Shown piece after piece: positions 1 through 8,698 of a DNA stretch of 64,000 nt. How positions within the stretch are numbered: position 1 is the first letter of the stretch; each line of letters starts with the position of its first letter. The DNA lies in contig NZ_CP054690.1 of assembly GCF_013348805.1 (NCBI RefSeq), positions 3,472,001-3,536,000 on the forward strand, read 5' to 3'. Source of the stretch: Rhodococcus sp. W8901. GTDB lineage: Bacteria; Actinomycetota; Actinomycetes; Mycobacteriales; Mycobacteriaceae. A program made the position numbers and the translations under genes. The notes beneath the pieces are model-generated. The model had not been told where the DNA came from. It did no database searches and saw nothing but the letters and a program-made list of their open reading frames with translations.

Positions 1-480
1 CAACGGCGACGCCTGTTCCGGCGTGAGACCACCGGGCAGTCGATCGCCGAACTCCCGCCGCAGCAACTCGGCGAAAACCTCACGCGCACCGGCATAACGC
101 TCAGTGAAGAACTCCCGTGCCGGATGCTGGCCGATCGCACTCTCCGCCGCCAACGCGGTGAAGGTCTGGACGACACCGGGACGTTCGGCGTTGAACTCGA
201 CAACCTGCTCGAGGTGCGACAGGCGCGCATCCGTGGCCCCTGCGAGGAACGCAGCGACATCCCACCGGTCGCGAGCCTCGAGCACGCCGACCAGGAGGTG
301 TTCCTTACTGGGGAAGTAATGCAGAAGACCGGGCTGGGTCAGCCCGACGCGTTCCGCCACGGCAGCGAGCGTCGTTGCCCGATAGCCACGCTCGGCGATC
401 ACCGTCATCGCCGCGTCGAGGATGGCCTCACGCCGCGCTTCCGCCCTGGCCGCCCGCCCGCCCCGCTGTCGCTCCGTCAC
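1..480 (-). CDS. TetR/AcrR family transcriptional regulator (3' end beyond window)
   Basis: The reading frame is open from a GTG at 480 to the window edge, giving 160 codons with the C-terminus missing. The N-terminal ~65 residues form a TetR DNA-binding domain: a basic start, then ILDAAMTVIAERGY, then the helix-turn-helix stretch VGLTQPGLLHYFPSKEHLL. The remainder is the start of an alpha-helical ligand domain that cannot be assigned to a ligand class. The gene is divergent from the secreted hydrolase at 601. A 20-base imperfect palindrome in the shared intergenic region is a plausible operator, so it may control the hydrolase, itself or both. The family call is firm; the target is inference. 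Confidence 0.85.
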   Translation of the reverse strand, partial: MTERQRGGRAARAEARREAILDAAMTVIAERGYRATTLAAVAERVGLTQPGLLHYFPSKEHLLVGVLEARDRWDVAAFLAGATDARLSHLEQVVEFNAERPGVVQTFTALAAESAIGQHPAREFFTERYAGAREVFAELLRREFGDRLPGGLTPEQASPL

Positions 481-539
481 GGTACGAGCCTAACGACGGC
501 GGCGTTCGACTCACTGGGCGGCCGCGAATGACGGCAGGA

Positions 540-559
540 TTGTAACGATACCGTCACAA
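540..559. promoter_or_regulatory. Candidate TetR operator
   Basis: TTGTAACGATACCGTCACAA matches its own reverse complement at 16 of 20 positions. It lies between the divergent TetR gene and hydrolase gene, upstream of the hydrolase -10 TACCCT at 587-592. The position and symmetry fit a TetR-type operator. That the neighbouring regulator binds here is inferred. Confidence 0.45.
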
Positions 560-600
560 AGCCTAATTCCCGCTAGGCGCGATGCCTACCCTCTCGACCT

Positions 601-1605
601 ATGACACGTCGCTTGCGGAAAAGTCTCGTCGTCCTCGTCACCGCGATCACGGCAGTGGTCGCCGCCGGCACCACCGCACAAGCGGGTGGGATTCCCACGT
701 CGGCCGCCGGGCCCACGAAGGCCGTCGAATCCACGTACTCCGACCGCGGGCCGTGGGAGCTGACCACGCAGAAGGGCTTCGGCTGCTGCGACTCCACCGG
801 CGCCGCGTTCGATGTCTGGTACCCCACCGACCTCGGCGCGAACGGGGAGCGCCACCCGATCATCACCTGGGGCAACGGCACCTTCGCCCACCCGCACCAG
901 TACGACTATCTGCTCTCGCACCTGGCGTCCTGGGGCTTCGTGGTGATCGCGGCCGACAACACCAACACGGGCTCCGGCCGGGAGATGCTGGAGGCGGTGG
1001 ACTTCCTCCGGCGCCAGGACGGTGATCCGTCCAGCGTCTTCCATCAGAAGCTGGACACCGACGCCGTCGGCGCGATGGGGCACTCCCAGGGCGCGGTCGG
1101 CACCCTCAACGCGACCGCGCACTCCGGCGGCACCGTCAGGACCGCGGTCCCCATCGAGCTCCCCGGCCAGTACATGTGCACGCTCGGGTTACCGAAACCG
1201 GAGGGGATGACGACTTGCACGGACCCCCGGGAGCTCACCACCGGCTCGGTCTTCTACGTCAACGGCTCCGACAGCCCGATCTCGGCGTCCACCCAGCCGC
1301 TGCCGTGGCAGATGATCGGCATCCAGTCCGCACAGGCCTACTACGAGGCGACTCCGGAATCGTTGACCAAGGTGCGGGCAACCCTGAACGGCCCCAACCA
1401 CAACGACATTCAGGGCCAGCCGGGCTGCACCCCGGACAACCTTGGCTGCGTGAACGGCGTGACCGGCTTCCTCGGCTACCTCACGGCCTGGGTCATGGAC
1501 CGACTGCAGGGTGACACCCGGGCGCACAGCGCCTTCGTCTCGGGAACCGGCGAACTGTTCGGCGACCCCGACTGGAGCAATCAGACGAGCAACATCACCG
1601 GATGA
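601..1605 (+). CDS. Secreted alpha/beta hydrolase (lipase/esterase-like)
   Basis: A 334-residue protein with a cleavable signal peptide (basic MTRRLRK, hydrophobic core, AQA before about residue 29). An alpha/beta-hydrolase fold follows. The nucleophile elbow GHSQG places the catalytic serine near residue 162. His267 in NHNDIQG is a likely catalytic histidine, and an aspartate probably lies around the NGSDSP segment. The pattern NGTFAHPHQY, then GFVVIAADNTNTGSG, resembles the chlorophyllase/dienelactone-hydrolase-like group of secreted actinobacterial esterases. The substrate cannot be told from sequence. TACCCT lies 8 bases before the ATG and there is no Shine-Dalgarno, suggesting a leaderless mRNA. 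The gene is probably controlled by the divergent TetR protein. Confidence 0.8.
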   Translation: MTRRLRKSLVVLVTAITAVVAAGTTAQAGGIPTSAAGPTKAVESTYSDRGPWELTTQKGFGCCDSTGAAFDVWYPTDLGANGERHPIITWGNGTFAHPHQYDYLLSHLASWGFVVIAADNTNTGSGREMLEAVDFLRRQDGDPSSVFHQKLDTDAVGAMGHSQGAVGTLNATAHSGGTVRTAVPIELPGQYMCTLGLPKPEGMTTCTDPRELTTGSVFYVNGSDSPISASTQPLPWQMIGIQSAQAYYEATPESLTKVRATLNGPNHNDIQGQPGCTPDNLGCVNGVTGFLGYLTAWVMDRLQGDTRAHSAFVSGTGELFGDPDWSNQTSNITG

Positions 1606-1613
1606 ACCGACGA

Positions 1614-1647
1614 GTGAGTGCCGGGCGACTCCGCGGCCGGCACTCAC
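1614..1647. terminator. Hairpin between convergent hydrolase and metF
   Basis: Arms GTGAGTGCCGG (1614-1624) and CCGGCACTCAC (1637-1647) pair perfectly across a 12-base loop. The hairpin sits between the two convergent stop codons and could end transcription from both sides. Confidence 0.6.
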
Positions 1648-1672
1648 CCAATGGGCGGACGCGTCGAGCCCG

Positions 1673-2653
1673 TCACACCGACGTCGAGGCAGACATACCC
1701 AGGTTCGCCAGCACCTCACCGGTGGCCCGCGCGAAGTTGAGCGTGATGAAGTGCAGGCACGGCGCGCCCTCGGCGATCAACCGCTCGCTCATCTCGGTCG
1801 CGACCTCGATACCGATCTCACGCACCGCGGCACGGTTCTCCTCCGGACCGTCACCCGCAGCCCGGGTGAGCCGCTCCTCCAGCGCGGCCGGCAGCTTCGA
1901 ACCGGACAGCTCCAGGCTGCGACGGGCCGAGCGCAGCGACGTGATCGGCATGATCTCGGGGATGATCGGCTTCTCGCCCTGCTCGGGGTCGTACGCCACG
2001 ACGCGGTCGCGCAGTCGCAGATAATCGTCGACGTCGAAGAACATCTGGGTGATCGAGTACTCGGCGCCGGCCCGCAGCTTGGACACGAGGTACTTCGTGT
2101 CGTATTCGAGGTCGGGCGCCCGGTAGTGGCCTTCCGGGAACGAGGCCACACCCACATGGAAGTCGCCCATGTCGCGGACCAGACGGACCAGTTCCTCGGC
2201 GTACTCGACGCCGTCGGGATGCTTGACCCACTCACCCAGCGGATCACCGGGCGGGTCGCCCCGGAGCACGAGGATGTTGCTGATACCGCGATCGGCGTAG
2301 GCGCCGCACATCGCACGCAGTTCGTCGATGCTGTGCCCCACCGCGGTCAAGTGCGCCACGGGGAGCAGCGTGGTGTCCTCCGCGAGCCGGCCGGTGACCC
2401 GGACGGTGCGATCGCGTGTCGAGCCGCCCGCGCCGTACGTCATGGACACGAACGCCGGTCCGAGTCGCTCGAACTCGCGGACCGCGCGCCACAGACGCGC
2501 CTCGGCGTCCGCGTCACGCGGGGGCGAGAACTCGACTGAGAAGGGGATCCGACCACTCTTGGAAGCTTCCGACGAGCTGATCCGGTCCACGATCGATGGG
2601 GTCTGGGTCTCCCAACCCGCGCTGTTGCGCCCCCGAACGGCATCGAATGTCAC
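1673..2653 (-). CDS. metF: 5,10-methylenetetrahydrofolate reductase
   Basis: A 326-residue TIM-barrel protein of the MetF family, which reduces 5,10-methylene-THF to 5-methyl-THF for methionine synthesis in the cytosol. The family's opening FSVEFSPPRD appears near residue 25, with a glutamate in the catalytic region. FVSMTYGAGGSTRDRT and ILVLRGDPPGD are the folate/FAD-binding segments. The open frame continues 86 codons further upstream, but that extension has no family similarity. GTG 2653 is chosen because TATGCT sits 6 bases before it with no Shine-Dalgarno, as in other leaderless genes here. The gene corresponds in position to Rv2172c and is divergent from the prenyl synthase. Confidence 0.88.
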   Translation of the reverse strand: MTFDAVRGRNSAGWETQTPSIVDRISSSEASKSGRIPFSVEFSPPRDADAEARLWRAVREFERLGPAFVSMTYGAGGSTRDRTVRVTGRLAEDTTLLPVAHLTAVGHSIDELRAMCGAYADRGISNILVLRGDPPGDPLGEWVKHPDGVEYAEELVRLVRDMGDFHVGVASFPEGHYRAPDLEYDTKYLVSKLRAGAEYSITQMFFDVDDYLRLRDRVVAYDPEQGEKPIIPEIMPITSLRSARRSLELSGSKLPAALEERLTRAAGDGPEENRAAVREIGIEVATEMSERLIAEGAPCLHFITLNFARATGEVLANLGMSASTSV

Positions 2654-2735
2654 CGATCCAGCATAGGTTGGCCTCCCTGTTTCACCCGCATCGAGTGGGG
2701 TCCGTACCGGCAGCCTCGGCATCCGAGCGACCACT

Positions 2736-3914
2736 ATGGTGGTGTCGAGGCTTTGCGCCACGGTCGCCGCCGCGCGCCGGTCCGTACTCAACTTGGAGGC
2801 TGTCCTGTCCGCTGGAGCCGGCGAGTCCACTCGCCCTTCCCGGTCCACCCCACCGCTCACCGATCTCGTCGAGGGTGCGCTCCGCGATTTCTTCGCGTCG
2901 CGGGCCGACACGATCCGTTCGGTCGGCGGCGGCTACGAGAACGCTGTCGCGACCCTCGAGAGCTTCGTGCTGCGCGGCGGCAAGCGGGTGCGTCCGGTCT
3001 TCGCGTGGACGGGCTGGCTCGCAGCCGGTGGCGACCCCGAGGGCGCGCAGGCGGACGCGGTACTGCGGAGTGCGTCGGCGCTGGAACTGGTGCAGGCGTG
3101 CGCACTGGTCCACGACGACATCATCGACGCGTCCACCACGCGTCGGGGGTTCCCCACCGTGCACGTCGAGTTTGCCGATCAGCACAGCGCGCAGCAGTGG
3201 AGCGGCGGCAGCGCGGAATTCGGCCGGGCCGTCGCGATCCTGTTGGGCGATCTGGCACTGGCCTGGGCCGACGACATGGTCCGCGAGGCCGGGCTCGCGC
3301 CGGAGACCCTCGCCCGCATCTCCCCCGTGTGGTCGGCGATGCGGACCGAGGTCCTGGGTGGTCAGTTCCTCGACATCAGCGGCGAGGTGCGCGCGGACGA
3401 ATCGATCGAGGCCGCGCTGCGCGTCAACCGCTTCAAGACGGCCGCGTACACGATCGAACGCCCGCTACACCTGGGTGCGGCACTGGCGGGGGCCGACGAC
3501 GCCCTGGTCGAGGCTTACCGCCGGTTCGGCACCGACATCGGCATCGCGTTCCAGCTCCGCGACGATCTGCTCGGGGTCTTCGGCGATCCCGAGGTCACCG
3601 GCAAGCCCTCCGGCGACGACCTGCGCGCGGGCAAGCGCACCGTGTTGTTCGCGGAGGCCCTGCAGCGCGCCGACGCCACCGATCCGGCGGCCGCGGCGCT
3701 GCTGCGTGAGTCGATCGGCACCGACCTGTCCGATACGCAGGTCGCGCGGCTGCGCACCGTGATCACCGACCTGGGCGCCGTCGACGACGCCGAACGTCGC
3801 ATCTCCGAACTCACCGCCGACGCACTCGCGGCGCTCGACGGCAGCACGGCCACCGACGAGGGCAAGCGGCGACTGCGGGAGATGGCGATCGCCGTCACCC
3901 GCCGGGACGCCTGA
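2736..3914 (+). CDS. idsA: Polyprenyl diphosphate synthase (GGPP synthase type)
   Basis: A trans-isoprenyl diphosphate synthase of up to 392 residues. The first aspartate-rich motif is DDIID at about 127-131 and the second is DDLLG at about 276-280; both bind Mg-diphosphate. It condenses IPP with allylic diphosphates. The phytoene genes immediately downstream make geranylgeranyl diphosphate the likely main product. It occupies the idsA2 (Rv2173) position. The start is uncertain: ATG 2736 opens the longest frame, but the first ~19 residues are not family-like and TTG 2793, just before EAVLSAG, is an alternative. The stop is 5 bases before the crtI start, so the two are co-transcribed. Confidence 0.85.
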   Translation: MVVSRLCATVAAARRSVLNLEAVLSAGAGESTRPSRSTPPLTDLVEGALRDFFASRADTIRSVGGGYENAVATLESFVLRGGKRVRPVFAWTGWLAAGGDPEGAQADAVLRSASALELVQACALVHDDIIDASTTRRGFPTVHVEFADQHSAQQWSGGSAEFGRAVAILLGDLALAWADDMVREAGLAPETLARISPVWSAMRTEVLGGQFLDISGEVRADESIEAALRVNRFKTAAYTIERPLHLGAALAGADDALVEAYRRFGTDIGIAFQLRDDLLGVFGDPEVTGKPSGDDLRAGKRTVLFAEALQRADATDPAAAALLRESIGTDLSDTQVARLRTVITDLGAVDDAERRISELTADALAALDGSTATDEGKRRLREMAIAVTRRDA

Positions 3915-3919
3915 TCGCC

Positions 3920-5473
3920 GTGGGTGTGCGCACCGTTCCGGGCGCCACCGACCGGGTCGTGGTGGTCGGCGCCGGGCTGGCCGGGCTGGCCGCCGCGCTG
4001 CATCTGCGGGGGCGCGGCCGGGACGTGACGCTGCTCGAGCGTGACGACCGTCCGGGCGGGCGCGTCGGAACGTACCGGGGCCCCGGGTACGTGATCGACA
4101 GCGGCGCCACCGTGCTGACGATGCCCGAACTGGTGCGCGACGCGCTCGCCGCCGTCGGCGCGGACTTCGACACGACGACGCCGCCGCTGCGGTTGCATCG
4201 GTTGGCTCCCGCGTACCACGCGCGTTTCGCGGACGGCTCGACGATCGACGTGCACTCCGACCCCGAGCGGATGGTCGCCGAGGTCGCCCGGGTCTGCGGA
4301 CCGGACGAGGCACGCCGCTATCTGGATCTGCGCCGGTGGCTGGCCCGGGTGTTCGACGCCGAGTTCGACACGTTCATCGACGCCAACTTCGACTCACCGC
4401 TGGATCTGTTCTCCACCCGGAAGTCGGCGACCGATCTGGCGCGCCTGCTCGCAGCAGGCGGCTTCGGCCGGCTCGGCGGTCAGGTTGCCCGGCGGGTCAC
4501 CGATCCACGGCTGCAGCGGATCTTCACGTTCCAGGCCCTGTACGCGGGTGTGGCGCCGGCGAAGGCGCTCGCGGTGTACGGCGCGATCGCGCACATGGAC
4601 ACTTCGCTCGGGGTGTCGTTCCCCGAGGGCGGGATGTGCACCATCGCCGAGTCGATGGCCGACGCCTTCACCTCGGCCGGCGGCACCCTGCACCTGGGCA
4701 CCGAGGTGACCCGCATCGAGCGGTCCGGTGACCGGGTGCGCACCGTGCACACCGCCGACGGTCGTTCGTTTCCGTGCGATGCGCTCGTCCTCACCCCCGA
4801 CCTGCCGATCGTGGACGACCTGCTGGCGACCCGACGCGTCCGTCGTCAGCGGATCTCGCCGTCGGCCGTCGTGCTGCACGGCACGGTCCCCCGCGTCACC
4901 AGCACGCGGTGGGGTGCGCCACACCACCACACGATCGACTTCGGCGCGGAGTGGGAGCGCACGTTCGCCGAGATCGCGGCGCGGCCCGGACGCGGCCGCC
5001 TGATGAGCGATCCGTCCCTGCTGATCACCCGCCCCGCGGTGACCGATCCCGGGCTGATCCTCAACCGTGACGGCGTCGAACACGAACCACTGTCGGTGCT
5101 GGCGCCGTGCCCGAACCTCGACAGCGCCCCGCTCGACTGGTCGGCATTGACCGACGCGTACGCGAGCGAGCTCCTGCAGACCCTGGAACAGCGCGGATAC
5201 CACGACATCGGCACCGACTATGCCGTTGATCACATCGATACGCCTGCCACGTGGGCCCGTCAGGGGATGGCGGCCGGGAGCCCGTTCGCTCCGGCCCACA
5301 TCTTCCGGCAGACCGGGCCATTCCGGCGCCGCAACCTGGTCAGACGGCCGGCGAACGTCGTTCTGGCGGGATCCGGAACGACACCCGGCGTCGGCGTCCC
5401 GACGGTTTTGATCTCGGGCAAACTCGCCGCCGAGCGCGTGTGCGGACGGCCGAAGCCGGTGCTTGCCCGATAA
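3920..5473 (+). CDS. crtI: Phytoene desaturase
   Basis: A 517-residue FAD-dependent CrtI-family desaturase that turns phytoene into lycopene-type carotenoids at the membrane. The N-terminal dinucleotide-binding fingerprint VVVVGAGLAGLAAALHL is followed by LLERDDRPGGRVGTY. The C-terminal carotenoid-binding region contains LVLAGSGTTPGVGVPTVLISGKLAAERV, written here as LVLAGSGTTPGVG then VLISGK. GTG 3920 is 5 bases after the idsA stop. The gene forms a carotenoid module with the upstream GGPP synthase and with crtB, which lies beyond mptA. The degree of desaturation, three or four steps, cannot be read from sequence. Confidence 0.9.
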   Translation: MGVRTVPGATDRVVVVGAGLAGLAAALHLRGRGRDVTLLERDDRPGGRVGTYRGPGYVIDSGATVLTMPELVRDALAAVGADFDTTTPPLRLHRLAPAYHARFADGSTIDVHSDPERMVAEVARVCGPDEARRYLDLRRWLARVFDAEFDTFIDANFDSPLDLFSTRKSATDLARLLAAGGFGRLGGQVARRVTDPRLQRIFTFQALYAGVAPAKALAVYGAIAHMDTSLGVSFPEGGMCTIAESMADAFTSAGGTLHLGTEVTRIERSGDRVRTVHTADGRSFPCDALVLTPDLPIVDDLLATRRVRRQRISPSAVVLHGTVPRVTSTRWGAPHHHTIDFGAEWERTFAEIAARPGRGRLMSDPSLLITRPAVTDPGLILNRDGVEHEPLSVLAPCPNLDSAPLDWSALTDAYASELLQTLEQRGYHDIGTDYAVDHIDTPATWARQGMAAGSPFAPAHIFRQTGPFRRRNLVRRPANVVLAGSGTTPGVGVPTVLISGKLAAERVCGRPKPVLAR

Positions 5474-5575
5474 TTGCCGCCGACGCACTAAACTGACTAC
5501 CCGTCCCATGCTGTCCGACCGTCACGACGCGGCCGGATATCACTGAACGATCCTTCCGGGGAGGAACCTGCACCG

Positions 5576-7195
5576 ATGTCGGCCTCTTCCGGAATCCACG
5601 ACGCTGCCGTTACCGAGCGGTCCTGGCTGCGTTCGAGCGCCGATTATCTGCGCACCCCCGAGGGACATTCGACGGTTCTCGGTTTCGTCGGCGCCCTGAT
5701 GATCACGTTCGGCGGCTTCGGCGCCGGCAGCGTCCGTCGGCACGATCCGCTGCTCGAGGATATGAGCCTGTCGTGGCTGCGCTTCGGTCACGGCTACGTC
5801 CTGTCGACGATCGTCATCTGGGGCGGCGTCCTGGCGATGATCACCGCGTGGGTGCGCCTCGGCCGAGCCACGATCAAGGGCCGTGTCGGCCTCCGAGCGC
5901 TGACGTGGACGGTCCCGGTGTGGACCGCGCCGATGCTGCTCGCGGTCCCGATGTTCAGCCGGGACGCGTACTCCTACCTGGCGCAGGGAGCCCTTCTGCG
6001 GGACGGCTTCGATCCATACGCGGTGGGACCCGTCGTCAACCCGGGCATCCTGCTCGACAACGTCAGCAACGTGTGGACCACCACCACCGCACCGTACGGC
6101 CCGATCTCACTACTGCTCGGCCAGGGCATCACGACCATCACCGGTGACAACGTCGTCGCGGGCACGATGATGCTGCGTCTGACGATGCTTCCGGGTCTGG
6201 CGCTGATGGTGTGGGCGTTGCCCCGGCTGGCCCGTCAGCTCGGCGGCAACCCGGCGATCGCGCTGTGGCTCGCTGTCCTCAACCCGCTGGTGCTGATCCA
6301 TCTCATCGGTGGCGTCCACAACGAGCTTCTGATGGTCGGCCTGATGGTCGCCGGCATCACTCTCGCGCTGGATCGCAAGCATGTCGCGGCTGTCGCGATC
6401 ATCGCACTCGGCGTCGCGGTGAAGGCCATGGCAGGGATCGCGCTGCCGTTCATCGTGTGGATCTGGATGATCCACGAGCGCGACAAGGCGCTGGCCGAGG
6501 GCCGTGAACCCGCGACACCCCTGGCGGCCTTCTTCAAGACCGCGGGCACCGGGTTCGCGGTGTTCGTCGCGATCTTCACCGCGGCCTCGGCGGCCGCCGG
6601 TGTCGGGATCGGGTGGCTCACCGCGCTGTCCGGCTCCGCGAAGATCATCAACTGGCTGTCGCTGCCGACGTTCCTGGCGCACATCGTCACGGTGAGCAGC
6701 GAGCTGCACGCCGGTCAACCGGCCCTCGAGATCACCCGCATGATCTGTGCGGTCGCGCTCGTCGCAATCCTCGTCGCGGTGTGGTGGCGGTTCCGCAAGA
6801 CCGAGCGCGACGCAGTCATGGGCATCCTCGTCGCTCTCGTCGCGATCGTCGTCCTCTCCCCCGCCGCACTGCCCTGGTACTACTCGTGGCCGCTCTCGAT
6901 CGCCGCCGGCTTTGCGATGTCGACCCGAACGCTGCAGATCCTCGTCGGCCTGTCGACGTGGCTCATGCTGGTGTTCCAGCCGGACGGGTCGATCGGGCTC
7001 TACACGTTCTTCCACGTCGCGCTGGCCACCTTCGCCGCTGTCGTGGCTGCGGTGTCCCTCAGGACCGTCGACCCGCTGCGTCTGCGGTCGGTGTCCGACA
7101 AACCCCGTGCCGCGGCCGCGGCGGCCGCGGTGGCGGTCGACGAGATGGCCGACGCCGCCGAGCAGCGCTCGTCGGTGACCCGACCAGCAGTGTGA
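5576..7195 (+). CDS. mptA: Polyprenol-phosphate-mannose-dependent alpha-1,6-mannopyranosyltransferase MptA
   Basis: A 539-residue polytopic membrane protein with about a dozen hydrophobic segments, typical of GT-C transferases that use decaprenyl-phosphomannose. The first long external loop carries the acidic FSRDAYSYLAQG motif, whose aspartate is the usual catalytic/metal site in this group. The MptA/MptB family elongates the alpha-1,6-mannan core of lipomannan and lipoarabinomannan on the periplasmic side. It sits in the Rv2174 position next to idsA. A GGGGAGG Shine-Dalgarno precedes ATG 5576. It separates crtI from crtB, and only 13 bases separate its stop from crtB, so all are probably one transcript. 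Confidence 0.88.
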   Translation: MSASSGIHDAAVTERSWLRSSADYLRTPEGHSTVLGFVGALMITFGGFGAGSVRRHDPLLEDMSLSWLRFGHGYVLSTIVIWGGVLAMITAWVRLGRATIKGRVGLRALTWTVPVWTAPMLLAVPMFSRDAYSYLAQGALLRDGFDPYAVGPVVNPGILLDNVSNVWTTTTAPYGPISLLLGQGITTITGDNVVAGTMMLRLTMLPGLALMVWALPRLARQLGGNPAIALWLAVLNPLVLIHLIGGVHNELLMVGLMVAGITLALDRKHVAAVAIIALGVAVKAMAGIALPFIVWIWMIHERDKALAEGREPATPLAAFFKTAGTGFAVFVAIFTAASAAAGVGIGWLTALSGSAKIINWLSLPTFLAHIVTVSSELHAGQPALEITRMICAVALVAILVAVWWRFRKTERDAVMGILVALVAIVVLSPAALPWYYSWPLSIAAGFAMSTRTLQILVGLSTWLMLVFQPDGSIGLYTFFHVALATFAAVVAAVSLRTVDPLRLRSVSDKPRAAAAAAAVAVDEMADAAEQRSSVTRPAV

Positions 7196-7208
7196 CCCGA
7201 CCGGCGCT

Positions 7209-8147
7209 GTGATCCGAGCAACCCCCACGGACGACCTCGCCGCGGCCTACCGGCACTGCCGTCGGCTCGCCGCCGAGCACGGCCGCACCTACTACCTCGC
7301 GACCCGCCTGCTGCCGCCGGAGCGACGGCCCGCCGTCCACGCCCTGTACGGGTTCGCGCGCACGGTCGACGACGTCGTCGACGTCGACTGCGCCGGCCGG
7401 CCACCGGCCGAGCGCGCGGCAGCGGTCGACCTCGTCGAGTCTCGTCTCGACGATGCACTCGCCGGACGCCCCGTGGACGATCCCCGCACCGGTGCGGTCG
7501 TCACGGCCCTCGCCGACACGATCCGCCGCTACGACATCCCGGTCGCCCACTTCCGCTCGTTCCTCGACTCGATGCGGATGGACATCCCGGGCACGCCGAC
7601 ATACCGCGCGAACTATCCCGACATGGACGCGCTGCGGCAGTACATGCACGGATCGGCCGCGGTGATCGGCCTGCAGATGCTGCCCGTCCTGGGCACCACG
7701 ACATCCCTCGCGGAGGCCTCGCCCCGGGCGGTGGCGCTGGGCGAGGCCTTCCAGATGACCAATTTCATCCGCGACGTCGGCGAGGACCTCGACCGTGGGC
7801 GGGTGTACCTACCCGCCGACACCTGGACCACGTTCGGGGTGGACGAGGAACTGTTGCATCGCTGTCGGCGCACCGGGACGGTCGACCCGCGGCTGCGGCG
7901 GGCGCTGGCCCACTTCACTGCCCTGACGCGAGCGCTCTACCGGCAGGCGGAGCCGGGACTGGACATGCTCGAGCCCCGTGTCCGTCCGGGGATGCGCGCC
8001 GCCGTCGTGCTGTACTCCGAGATCCTCGACGAGGTGGAGGACAGCGGGTTCCGAGTCCTCGACCGGCGCGCGACGGTTCCTCGGCACCGACGGCTGGCGG
8101 TTGCGTTGCCGCTGCTCGCGCGAACGCTGACCGTGCGGGACCGCTGA
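7209..8147 (+). CDS. crtB: Phytoene synthase
   Basis: A 312-residue squalene/phytoene synthase that joins two GGPP molecules head to head. The two Mg-binding aspartate motifs are present: DDVVD at about 54-58 and DVGEDLDRG in the C-terminal half. YYLATRLLPPERR and HALYGFARTVDD are the characteristic N-terminal blocks. The length is normal. GTG 7209 follows mptA by 13 bases. With idsA and crtI it completes the route from IPP to a desaturated C40 carotene. No cyclase or ketolase is visible in the window, so later carotenoid steps must be encoded elsewhere. Confidence 0.9.
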   Translation: MIRATPTDDLAAAYRHCRRLAAEHGRTYYLATRLLPPERRPAVHALYGFARTVDDVVDVDCAGRPPAERAAAVDLVESRLDDALAGRPVDDPRTGAVVTALADTIRRYDIPVAHFRSFLDSMRMDIPGTPTYRANYPDMDALRQYMHGSAAVIGLQMLPVLGTTTSLAEASPRAVALGEAFQMTNFIRDVGEDLDRGRVYLPADTWTTFGVDEELLHRCRRTGTVDPRLRRALAHFTALTRALYRQAEPGLDMLEPRVRPGMRAAVVLYSEILDEVEDSGFRVLDRRATVPRHRRLAVALPLLARTLTVRDR

Positions 8148-8207
8148 CGACACAGCGCACCGGGGTCCGGGCCGCGGACCTACCCGCGACCCGACCCGGC
8201 CGGAAAC

Positions 8208-8576
8208 TCAGAACGCCATCGACTGTGCGCGGCGGACGACCTCACGCGCCAGGTCACCGTGCATCGCATCGATGGGCGTACCGGGCAGCGAATCGTCCTC
8301 GGCGAACAGCCACCGCATGACTTCCTCGTCCTCGTAACCGCCGTCCTTGAGCACGCGGATCAGTCCCGGCAGCAGACGGACGGGCTGTCCGTCGTCGCCG
8401 AAGAACGCCTCCGGAACGCCGAGGACGCTGTCACGGCGAACCGCGATCAGCTCGTGGTCGCGCAGCAACTGGTGCACGTGGGTGACGACGAGACCCATCT
8501 GCTTCGACACGTCTGCCAACTGCAGCAGAGAGATCGATCGGTCCAACACGTCATCGCAGTAAGGGATAGCACTCAC
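8208..8576 (-). CDS. Rv2175c-type helix-turn-helix DNA-binding protein
   Basis: A 122-residue protein matching the Rv2175c family. It has a winged-helix-like N-terminus (LLQLADVSKQMGLVVTHVHQLLRDHELIAV) and a conserved C-terminal helical part (RVLKDGGYEDEEVMRWLF). In M. tuberculosis the orthologue binds DNA and is phosphorylated by PknL on an N-terminal threonine; here the divergent neighbour is pknL. The first residues contain serines (Ser2, Ser14, Ser16) but no threonine, so the phosphosite may differ. TAACGT lies 7 bases before GTG 8576, indicating a leaderless transcript. Confidence 0.85.
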   Translation of the reverse strand: MSAIPYCDDVLDRSISLLQLADVSKQMGLVVTHVHQLLRDHELIAVRRDSVLGVPEAFFGDDGQPVRLLPGLIRVLKDGGYEDEEVMRWLFAEDDSLPGTPIDAMHGDLAREVVRRAQSMAF

Positions 8577-8698
8577 TCCCGTAACGTTATCGGGTCCGCA
8601 CCGCGGCTTCGACCACGGTCCCTTCGTGGGGACGGGGACGGTGACGCGGGCTGACTACGATCGAACTGAATCTGTGGAAGGAACGAGGGGGCGCGAGC

